This document shows positions 25,864-34,036 of a stretch of DNA of 64,000 bases, one piece after another. The stretch spans positions 28,276,372 through 28,340,371 of the forward strand of contig OX419337.1 of NCBI GenBank assembly GCA_948470475.1, in the 5' to 3' direction. The notes under the pieces are model-generated. The model made no database searches. It had not been told where the DNA came from and was given only the letters and a program-made list of their open reading frames with translations. The translations under genes were made by a program, and so were the position numbers. The DNA comes from Galaxea fascicularis. Lineage: Eukaryota > Cnidaria > Anthozoa > Scleractinia > Euphylliidae. Position 1 is the stretch's first letter. Every line of letters starts with the position of its first letter.

Positions 25864-25955
25864 AACCTCGTTACCAGGGTCTTTGTTCTTCCCGTCCCGT
25901 CCTCCCTCTCGCTCCACGGGACGGGAAGAAGAGAGACCCTGGGAACGAGGTTGAG
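25864..25955. repeat. Hairpin repeat, GTTCCCAGG family, GC-rich stem
   Basis: AACCTCGTTACCAGGGTCT faces AGACCCTGGGAACGAGGTT, with an inner TCCCGTCCCGT/ACGGGACGGGA stem. This is the best hairpin of the family in the window. A single half (TAACCTCGTACCCAGGACCC) is at 27251. Confidence 0.75.
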
Positions 25956-28698
25956 TTGGGTGTCCGCTAAATCATTGGAGATTTCCGATAATAGGCGAGG
26001 GAGGAAGCGCTAAGGCAAATCTATGGATGGAAAGAAATCAAGAACAATCTGTTTTAGCTAACACAGGGATCCACTTGTTCTCAAAAATTTCAATTCTTTG
26101 CAAGAATGGGATTCCTTTTGCTGAGGTGGTTGGTCGGTAAATTCAGCGAAATTCGGTGTACACGCTACCAGGCAGTCATCTGAAATTATGGCTGATAAAT
26201 TCGATTTGAAAGATATATTTTGGTACACGTCCAGAGTTAGCAGATATTAAATCCATACAGTGTAATTCGTCACATTCCTAGGATTAAGTTATATTTTCCG
26301 GTTATGCAAACATTTTACTCATCCTCCCACACATTTCCTCCCCACCCCCGTCCCACGGGTGACAAAACGAGAACCACGTGTGACCTTTGGCGTTGGCGAC
26401 CTGACCTTCTAGATCCCAGACGTTTGTTTATTTTGTAAACAAGGAATGGTAATGCGCCTTCAATGGTTTGAAAAGGAAACGCCCGGCGACTACTCTTATC
26501 TATTAACGGAGGAAAGAGAGGTGCAGAAAAAAACAAATAATTATCAAGCACTTCTCCTTATTTGCGTTTCATTTATCTCATGTTAGACATGTAAGAATAG
26601 CCGGCCGTTATCCGGAAAAAAGGGCAACCGAGGTACGTGTGCGTGCCAACACGTCTGATAAGCTTCCCTTTCGAATGTAAAAAGGTGCTTATCTGCTCAT
26701 TCATTGTACTGACATTGCATGTATTGTGTGGGTGTAGTGTTCTCCAAAGCTCTTATTTTGTGGTTAGTATCGTTTTAGGCTACCGGATTTAATACTTAAA
26801 TTCCCTGCATGTGGGAAGATTCAGTTTAGAACTGAGATGAGAGGAGAGGAAGCGAAGAATTTCAGACAGCACTTCATTCAAATTTTCACTCTCTTCGATT
26901 CTCCGACTACAATATTGCCATGTTTGTCCCAAACAATCTATATTTTTCAAATAACTTTCGATTGATCAGAAAATAAAATGAGGAAAAGTAACTGAGTCAA
27001 AGAATTGATGTTGGGGGGGAAGCCAAAAAAAAATCATGCCAGGAGCATGGGCTCCTGTCATGCAAGGAGGCAAAACAAAACCAATCGTGCCAAGACAGAA
27101 GGGAAAGAAAAGAAAAGAAAATGGATACACCTACAAATAACTCCTGCAAAAACAATGGGGAAAATGTGAAAATATTGAAGGGCCGAAAAATAAACATGAA
27201 AATTGGAAATCCCCCACCACAACATTCATCAGTACACCGTACTCAGACAGTAACCTCGTACCCAGGACCCTCCCTTCTCTTTGTGGGTGGGGCATCGGCG
27301 GGGCGCCCAACCCCCAAAGCATGAGTAAGGTTACACAGCCCACAGCTATGACCATCATGGACAGGTTTGTCAATAATACCCTCATCAATGTGGGTTTACT
27401 GCTCAACTTTCCGGTACTTGCAGTTGCAACGAAATTAAATTCTTTTCTTTTCTACCATATTGTAAGAGCTTCTACGTTTTACTGGTGATGATGAAACACA
27501 CACAAACACACCAAACACACAACAAATTCAAACAATGGTGCATGGCATAAATTCCTAACCAGTTGATGTCCGTTAACAACTATTATGTAAATACGCAGTT
27601 GATCAATATTTGTTTTCGTCATGTTTTCAATTACGTAAAAAAGTCTGTCTCAATTCCTGATGAAATCTTGGTTGGGTAAGCTTGTGTTTTATGGTCACGC
27701 AATGAAACCACTTGTTCTTGCCCAAAAGAAAGTCTTTGTCAGGAGCCACCGTTATCATAGCCGGCAACTCACTCTGCCGACTGACTTTTAGGATGACTTT
27801 CCACGTCCAAAGTTTCATATTCTTTGTGTTGTTTTGGCTTCCACCTTAAGTGAGTGGATTTTACTTCACGGTGGTTTACATCAAAAGTGTTTTCCGGGTC
27901 ACGGGTGAGCACAATCAATATCGGCTTCACATTGGGTCCACAATAACGTACAAAAGAAATAATGAACTTTAAATTATCATATCAAGTTGTTAGTTTCCTG
28001 CGGTTTCTTTTGCGTTAATGTGCATCCAAAGTGATGGACTCCACAGCACAGTTTTCGTGTGCTGAGCTCGTTTGTACGCGAGCGTATCTAAGTTATGGTC
28101 ATGTATTACGTAACACCGTTGGCTTGGAGAGCATGGGCCAAAACTAAACCTTCATAACTTGGATGTTGAGTCACTCAAAATAAAACACACATCTTTGGAG
28201 TTTATTAAATCTATGAGCCGTGTGTTGGAAAGAGGAAAAGAAGACTGCGGCGGGAAGTTAGCACTTTTTATTAACTTTGTTGTATAAGGATTTGGAAAAA
28301 GATTGTCTGCTTTCATGTACGGTAAGGTTATTGAAAAATATCAACGGGATTATTTTATTGCACAACCATTGTCTTTTGTAATAAAAAAAACATATACCTC
28401 AGTCTTTCACAAGTGCAGATCTGCCAGTCTGTTGGAAAATTTATATTACAATAGGCGTATCCAGCGAGAGTAACTTAAATAGACAAATTCGCCTTCAATG
28501 AATTTTTTATAGCCGGCTACACGAAAACAACACGGAATTTTCAGTGACGCACTTTGTAGAGAAAATTTAAATTACTTAACGTTTAGTGTCTAAGTATCTC
28601 AAGCTCTTGTTTTTTGTTCAATCTCGCACAAAACACTTATCTTTTTCTTCTTTTTTATCCTGTACTAGTGTAATTTAATCGCCTCTGTTTAAGTTAAA

Positions 28699-28813
28699 AT
28701 TTAAAAATTAAACGAGGCTTACCTGTAAGGTGAAGTTTGATTGTAATTCTACGAGTTATTGGTCAGGAGCGGAGAAGTCACGTGAGATAGCGCGCGGCAA
28801 GCAAGCAGTCAGT
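28699..28813 (-). repeat. DIRS inverted terminal repeat, 3' end of the element
   Basis: The 40-bp inner part (28774-28813) is an exact reverse complement of 33137-33176. The outer part is only loosely related to the other end. The outer sequence reappears in inverted form in the internal complementary region. Confidence 0.9.
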
Positions 28814-28894
28814 CTTTAAAGGTTTTACGGCTCATGGGCATTCCCATAAATGAAGGGTAGGGAGTGAGAAGAGTACATCACATGCGGTGGGCGA

Positions 28895-29021
28895 GTGACT
28901 TCTCCGCTCCTGACCAATAACTCGTAGAATTACAATCAAACTTCACCTTACAGGTAAGCCTCGTTTAATTTTTAAATTCTACTTCGTCATTGGTCAAAGT
29001 CGCTACGAAGTCACGTGAGAT
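28895..29021 (-). repeat. DIRS internal complementary region
   Basis: 28895 to about 28978 is the reverse complement of the outer left terminus (28699-28780). From about 28970 to 29021 it is the same-strand copy of the reverse complement of the right terminus. The two meet at a shared TTTAAATT. This is the template arrangement proposed for DIRS replication. Confidence 0.92.
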
Positions 29022-29093
29022 TTTAAAGCAAATGCCCATGAGCATCAATGCAATATAGAATACTCTTGTGGTAAAGCAAAACTTTTATTAACA

Positions 29094-30077
29094 TTAACGC
29101 TGAGCTTTCAAGAGGTCAACCCCAAAGTTAGCTGAATCAGTAGTGCTGATTGGCTTGTCATAGAACTTACTGAAAGTTCCAGCATTGGCCCATCCAGCTG
29201 CATCCATGATTGTCTTCACGGAAACATTGGCAGCTTTGGCAGCCGACGTGGAAGCTGCCCGTGTGCTGTGTGCACCATACTTGTTAATGTCAATACCAGC
29301 GTTCTCTAGAACCTTTTTTAGCCAACGAGCAATTGTATCGATGGATACAGGCTTAAAAGGTTTACAGAAACTTAATAACAACTGGGTATAGCTCCCTCTG
29401 GTTAACTTGGTACGATTAACATATTCTGTAAGAACTGTAACAATGCATAACTTTTTATCTTCTTCAAAGGAGCGAAACTCCAAACGTCCCAGGTGTTTAC
29501 CTGGTTTAGAGGTTTTAAGTAATTTCTGTATGTAGAATATACAGTTTTTATCCGTAAGTGTCATGTGAGAAACCTCTAGGGAATGTATCGTTTGGCATCT
29601 TTGTCCTGATAGGAGTGCAAGCAACATGGTTGTCTTGAATGTCAACAGCTGTAAACTTAGGCTCTCCAGAGGGTGGAGCGTTTTTAGATAAGACAAGACT
29701 GTAGAGACATCCCAGATTTCTTGGTAACGAGGTAAGGATGGTCGGGTGGTGAAAACACCTTTAAGGAACCTTGTCACCAGGGGATGGTTGCCAAATGTGC
29801 CACCCTCAGTGGGAAGGATGACAGTGGACAATGCAGAGCGGGCGCTATTGATTGCACTGTAGGAAAGTTTCTTTTGGTACATGTCACCCAAGAAGTTTAT
29901 TCCATCAATTACAGATGCTGAAACAGTATTAATTTCCTGTTCACGACAGTACAGTTCCCATCGTTGTAAGTATGATTTGTATTGTTTTTGGGTTCCCGGC
30001 TTCCACGCTTGCAGGATGACGTCTGTAGCTGTTGTTGAAAGGCCCTTGCTTGTGAGGTGTTCCCGGACAAATGGCAC
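29094..30077 (-). CDS. DIRS element tyrosine recombinase
   Basis: About 327 aa counted from a GTG at 30077; the frame is open back to about 30157 with no ATG. It replaces an integrase and inserts the circular DNA copy by strand exchange. The catalytic residues of the phage-integrase family are visible: Arg in LSGQRCQTIHSLE (about 167), the box HSTR (270-273), Trp in AGWANAGTF (about 296) and the nucleophile Tyr in FSKFY (306). The N-terminal part looks like the SAM-like core-binding domain (KQYKSYLQRWELYC). It is the last gene of the element and overlaps the end of the RT frame. The stop at 29094 is about 70 nt from the internal complementary region. How it is translated without an ATG is unclear. 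Confidence 0.93.
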   Translation of the reverse strand: MPFVREHLTSKGLSTTATDVILQAWKPGTQKQYKSYLQRWELYCREQEINTVSASVIDGINFLGDMYQKKLSYSAINSARSALSTVILPTEGGTFGNHPLVTRFLKGVFTTRPSLPRYQEIWDVSTVLSYLKTLHPLESLSLQLLTFKTTMLLALLSGQRCQTIHSLEVSHMTLTDKNCIFYIQKLLKTSKPGKHLGRLEFRSFEEDKKLCIVTVLTEYVNRTKLTRGSYTQLLLSFCKPFKPVSIDTIARWLKKVLENAGIDINKYGAHSTRAASTSAAKAANVSVKTIMDAAGWANAGTFSKFYDKPISTTDSANFGVDLLKAQR

Positions 30078-31975
30078 AGAAGAAGTTTTATTGTCTTGTG
30101 AAGTGGGTGGAGAAGGGCTGGGTTCGATGGTAGGTGGAGAGTGTCCTTTTTCCTAGGGAGAATAAGAGGTGGTGCAATAAGCATGTTAGCAAGGTATGGC
30201 CACCATGGTTGAGTAGGCCAGTGAGGTACAACAAGAAGGCCCGTTGCTTTGTCTTCTTGCACTTTTTGCAGCACTTTCTGAATTATACAGAATGGGGGAA
30301 AAGCATAAAAGGAAAATTTGGTCCACTGTATATGAAAGGCATTGACAGCATACGACCCAGGGTCGGGTTGATAGGAAACATATCTTTTACATTTGTAATT
30401 TAGCCGAGATGCGAAAAGGTCAATGTCCGGCTGAAATTTTATCTCAGCTATCGCCTTCTGAAACACAACGGGATTGAGGCTCCATTCAGTCTCCCGTCGT
30501 GTTTTGCGTGACTCAGCATCTGCAGCAGTATTGTTTATTCCTGGGATGTGGGAGGCAGTAAGCCAGATGTTATGTGTTATACACCACTCCCAGATATCAA
30601 TAACTAGCCGATTAATAGTGTTTGAGTGGCACGTTCCCATTTGATTTAAGCATGCCACTGCTGTCGTGTTATCAATAAGGACAGTGATTGATTTCCCTGA
30701 TATTATATCCGAAAAGGATTTTAACCCTAGGAGAACTGCTTTGGTCTCTAGGTAGTTGATGTGATTTTCTGCTTCATCTGCAGTCCAAGACCCACCTGTG
30801 GGAGTACCCTGGCATGTGCAGCCCCACCCTGTTTTTGAGGCATCAGTAGTCATAGTTACTTTTGGTGTATAATGACTGATTGGGTTGAAAGCTGTCTCAA
30901 TTGATTCAATCCACCATCGAAGGTCACTGATCGCGTCTGGTGATAGGGACATAGGGCTCTCAAAGTTACCCCTACACTGCTTTAGGGCCTGGGTTTTATC
31001 AATCTCAATCCACCGATAATGGAGGGGCCCATACATTACACCAGGAAAGCTGGATGTGAGAAGACCTAAGACCTGTGCTACTTGTCTTATTGAAGGTAGA
31101 AATGAATCCACAAGTTGTTTACAGGCATTTTTAACTCTACATGCCTTGTCAGGCGTAAGAGAAATTCTCATCAAGATAGAGTCCAAAATGAAACCCAGAA
31201 ATACCAATCGTTGGGTGGGAACCAAAACAGATTTTTCGGGATGCACTACAAGACCCAGGTTGTCAAACAGTGTAACTGTATCAATGATATTTTGGACACA
31301 GTGATCATGAGTAGCAGCTTGCAAATATGAATCATCAATGTAGGCAACTGATAAGTGGCCCATTTGTCTGAGTGTGGAGTATACAGGCTTAAGAAGCTTG
31401 GTGAATTTTCTGGGGCAAAACGCTAGTCCATTAGGAAAGCATGTAAACTCGTACAAATCGCCCCGCCAGGAGAATTTTAGGTATTTCCGGTCCTGTTTAG
31501 CAATAGAAACGGAGTAGTATGCATCCTTTAAATCAATAGATGCCATATAGCATCCAGGTGTCATCATCGCAACAGCAGTCCAAATCGTATCCATTTTAAA
31601 ATGGTGGTATACTACGTACTGATTCAGCGATTTCAAGTTCAGAATCATTCGGTACGAGCCATCTTTTTTCGGCCGCAAAAATACAGATGAGATAAAGTCA
31701 CCCTTCTCGTGTTTCGACTGCTGAATTACGCCTTTTGCGAGCAGTGACAAAATCTCGCAATCAATAAATTCTGCTTCCTCCTGGGACCATGTTGGTTGGT
31801 ATGGAGGTTTAATTTGTAGAGGAGTTTGGGTAAACTCGATGCTTTGCCCAGCTACGGTTTCCAGAATTTCTGGATCCGAAGTAAGGATACGCCATTGCTC
31901 AATGTGGTCAGTAAGCTGACCAGCCTGAAAATGTTTGGCCTTAAACCTGTAATACTCCACAAGACCTGGTAGCAA
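29909..31975 (-). CDS. DIRS element reverse transcriptase / RNase H
   Basis: About 688 aa. The RT domain lies in the first third: SIDLKDAYYSV near residue 145, FPNGLAFCPRKF, and the catalytic box YIDD near 212. RNase H follows at about 370-510 with the four acidic positions visible: TTDASKTGWG, ETKAVLLG, LIDNTTAV and NNTAADAE. A third region (DLFASRLN, then YAFPPF, then PHWPTQPWWP) resembles the segment after RNase H in DIRS elements that has been described as Dam methylase-like; a canonical DPPY motif is not seen. The first codon listed is TTG, and the frame is open further upstream into gag with no nearby ATG. Translation therefore probably depends on -1 frameshifting, reinitiation or a non-AUG start. 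The 3' end overlaps the recombinase frame by about 170 nt. Confidence 0.93.
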   Translation of the reverse strand: MLPGLVEYYRFKAKHFQAGQLTDHIEQWRILTSDPEILETVAGQSIEFTQTPLQIKPPYQPTWSQEEAEFIDCEILSLLAKGVIQQSKHEKGDFISSVFLRPKKDGSYRMILNLKSLNQYVVYHHFKMDTIWTAVAMMTPGCYMASIDLKDAYYSVSIAKQDRKYLKFSWRGDLYEFTCFPNGLAFCPRKFTKLLKPVYSTLRQMGHLSVAYIDDSYLQAATHDHCVQNIIDTVTLFDNLGLVVHPEKSVLVPTQRLVFLGFILDSILMRISLTPDKACRVKNACKQLVDSFLPSIRQVAQVLGLLTSSFPGVMYGPLHYRWIEIDKTQALKQCRGNFESPMSLSPDAISDLRWWIESIETAFNPISHYTPKVTMTTDASKTGWGCTCQGTPTGGSWTADEAENHINYLETKAVLLGLKSFSDIISGKSITVLIDNTTAVACLNQMGTCHSNTINRLVIDIWEWCITHNIWLTASHIPGINNTAADAESRKTRRETEWSLNPVVFQKAIAEIKFQPDIDLFASRLNYKCKRYVSYQPDPGSYAVNAFHIQWTKFSFYAFPPFCIIQKVLQKVQEDKATGLLVVPHWPTQPWWPYLANMLIAPPLILPRKKDTLHLPSNPALLHPLHKTIKLLLCHLSGNTSQARAFQQQLQTSSCKRGSREPKNNTNHTYNDGNCTVVNRKLILFQHL

Positions 31976-32025
31976 TGAACGATATTCGCTTACCTTGAGT
32001 GCTGGTAATACATCGACAAAGGGAT

Positions 32026-33084
32026 TTATTTCCTTTGTTGTTGGTCTGCACGTTTCGTGCGGGGATAAAATGGCTTGCCCTTGTGCTGCCGACTCTGCGT
32101 CGGCGGCGCTCGTGATAAAAAAGGCCTGTTGTGTTGTTTATTCTGGTTGAAGTTTTGACCATAATAGGCACGCCGCGGAGGATGAGAGGAACTTGTTGTG
32201 CTGCTGATCTTGTTAGTGGCTCGGATGTGGGTCAACTGTGTCTGCAGTTCGTCGCCAAATAGGAGCTCTGTCAAAGGCACGTTCGCCGAGCAAAGGTCAC
32301 CGTAGTCCTTATGAAGGTTTGGTTTGATGTCTTCACGACGAAGCTGAGAAAGCTCAAAACTGGCATGGCCTAGCAAGGCTATAGCATCTGTAGTCATTAC
32401 TACAAGCTCGTTAAATTCCTCGGCAAAGGTGCTATCAACTTTGGCTTTCAATGTTAGCAGCATTTCTGTGGATTTCACAGCGATGTGACCAACCTTAGTC
32501 AGATTGGTCTGAAGGCGGGAAAACTTGAGATCTTTCCCTCGTGCTGGCCTTGGAAGCTTGCTCCAAATCTCTTCGTTCACTTTAGGCACAACGATCTTTG
32601 CACAGTTGACAGGGCGATGGTATTTATCGACCTTCGCTTTCAGCTGGTCGTCGCTTAGTTTGTGTAGCCAGCTTTTATTAGCGACTGTTGCGAGCTTTTC
32701 TGAGACCGGTGCAGCGGTTCGCTCGGCCTCGTCTAGTGATTGAGCAATATCGTCAAGCACGTCGTCCTGACTCTCAGCCGTGTTCAGTGGCTTATCTTGG
32801 GCTGATTGGCCCTCAGTAAGGAGGTCATTTACCTCGGTAGAAACACCTGATTCAGGCGAACTACGTAGCCTTTTAGGAGCAGATTCTGCCTCTTTACCGT
32901 CGTGGTCGTCCACGTTGCGGAGACGTTTGAGCGAGTCACTCATTGCGGCCATATTCGAGTTTAAACTGGCCAACACCGGAGTCAACATTCGCAGGAGGTT
33001 GTCCTGTTGAGCATCCATTCGATCGTCTGAAATTCCATCAGCGAGGAGGGCGGTTTCGTCTTCTAGGGAAATATTAACGTTCAT
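32026..33084 (-). CDS. DIRS element ORF1, gag-like protein
   Basis: 352 aa from a true ATG at 33084, about 130 nt inside the element's 5' end. The N-terminal third is acidic and polar with a predicted helical stretch. The middle has the repeated Leu/Lys pattern typical of nucleocapsid-type DIRS ORF1 proteins. The C-terminus from about residue 300 is rich in Arg, Gln, Asn and Pro and could bind nucleic acid. No zinc knuckle was seen. Its role as gag is inferred from position and composition, not from a recognised domain. The RT frame is open beneath its last 80 or more bases in the -1 frame, so gag and RT could be joined by a frameshift. Confidence 0.8.
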   Translation of the reverse strand: MNVNISLEDETALLADGISDDRMDAQQDNLLRMLTPVLASLNSNMAAMSDSLKRLRNVDDHDGKEAESAPKRLRSSPESGVSTEVNDLLTEGQSAQDKPLNTAESQDDVLDDIAQSLDEAERTAAPVSEKLATVANKSWLHKLSDDQLKAKVDKYHRPVNCAKIVVPKVNEEIWSKLPRPARGKDLKFSRLQTNLTKVGHIAVKSTEMLLTLKAKVDSTFAEEFNELVVMTTDAIALLGHASFELSQLRREDIKPNLHKDYGDLCSANVPLTELLFGDELQTQLTHIRATNKISSTTSSSHPPRRAYYGQNFNQNKQHNRPFLSRAPPTQSRQHKGKPFYPRTKRADQQQRK

Positions 33085-33136
33085 TTTATCTCGGAGGCCA
33101 ACTTTCGTCGGCCTGACTGCTTGAGAACCGAACGCA

Positions 33137-33213
33137 ACTGACTGCTTGCTTGCCGCGCGCTATCTCACGTGACTTCGTAGCGACTTTGACCAATGACGAA
33201 GTAGAATTTAAAA
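33137..33213 (-). repeat. DIRS inverted terminal repeat, 5' end of the element
   Basis: Inner 40 bp identical in inverted orientation to 28774-28813. The outer part (ATTGGTCAAAGTCGC read on the minus strand) is specific to this end and is copied once at 28970-29021. It probably carries the element's promoter; no core promoter motif was recognised. Confidence 0.9.
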
Positions 33214-33235
33214 TGTATACCAGCACTAAAAAGAA

Positions 33236-33440
33236 CACCTTTTCTTTACTAACCCTGCAAAGTTTCAACATATCAGGTGTAATATCAGATGAGAAAATGT
33301 AAGTTGAAATTTGACAAATTTACATACGTTTTGATTGGGGGTATACGCCCGAACGTCTGTAAATTTGTGAAATTTCAACTTACATTTTCCCAGCTGATAT
33401 TACACCTGATATGCTGAAACTTTGCAGAGTTACTCAAGTA
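33236..33440. mobile_element. Palindromic MITE next to the DIRS element
   Basis: CTGCAAAGTTTCAACATATC at the left is mirrored at the right with one change; TCAGGTGTAATATCAG and AAAATGTAAGTTGAAATTT also pair. The total is about 205 bp. It starts about 20 bp beyond the DIRS boundary and about 600 bp upstream of the kinase start codon. Confidence 0.85.
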
Positions 33441-34036
33441 AAGGCGTTCTTCCTATTTCTGATATCAGTTTTTCATTCAGTTCAATTTTAACTCATTCAA
33501 ATAGATTGCCGCCATTTTGGAGAAGGGTCAATTTACTAGCCTGTCACGATTATCTAAGCTACCTGCAGGTTAGTCTAAATTGTAACATTTCTATTCATTT
33601 TATTTTAATAAACCTTTGTATAACTTATGAACCCATCAATGTTGGCGTTATGAAACTCCCAAATGTTGGGATCCCCTGGGAGTGTTATGAATGTCAGCTG
33701 TCAGTCACGCAGGCAGTGGACAGTTGAAGTGGACAGTCACGCCATCAAGTGCACTGTGGGTAGTCGACTGTTATCATGGCGGATTAATTTGTCTTGCACG
33801 AATTGTGAATTGACTATGGGTGTTGTTACTTAACTTTGTTCAAACAATAGAGTGTTATTACATGTTGTATAGGCGAGAAATACTTAAGAAAAGGGTTCCT
33901 TCCAGCGGCCTGGTGAAGTAAATTATGGACCGGTGTTAAATTGTGAAATTTGTCCGTCATCACAAGAGCAGTACACCACCGATCCTTTGATTGAAATTGC
34001 TCGACGTTTCGCTGACGAAATTTTGCTCAGTACAGG
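33441..34036 (+). other. 5' flank of the kinase gene
   Basis: Probably contains the kinase promoter and 5' UTR. No TATA box or other site could be assigned. It is bounded upstream by the palindromic MITE and the DIRS element. Confidence 0.4.

Larger units (their letters stand above)
22357..28698. other. 5' flank of Frizzled and intergenic DNA
   Basis: Should hold the Frizzled promoter and 5' UTR, but no core motif could be fixed. Apart from the repeats listed separately, no protein or RNA gene is supported. Poly-G (25600) and CA-rich (27495-27525) tracts occur. Confidence 0.5.
28699..33213 (-). mobile_element. DIRS-type tyrosine-recombinase retrotransposon, full length
   Basis: A 4.5-kb element whose 5' end is at about 33213 and 3' end at about 28699. 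It encodes a gag-like frame, a reverse transcriptase/RNase H frame and a tyrosine recombinase, with no integrase or protease seen. Imperfect inverted terminal repeats flank it, and an internal complementary region (28895-29021) lies between the recombinase gene and the 3' repeat. That region joins the complement of one end to the complement of the other, the hallmark of DIRS elements, which use it to complete their ends in a circular intermediate. No target-site duplication was seen, as expected for recombinase-mediated insertion. All catalytic motifs look intact and the frames have no internal stops, so the copy may be young or active. It sits between Frizzled and the kinase gene. Confidence 0.93.
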
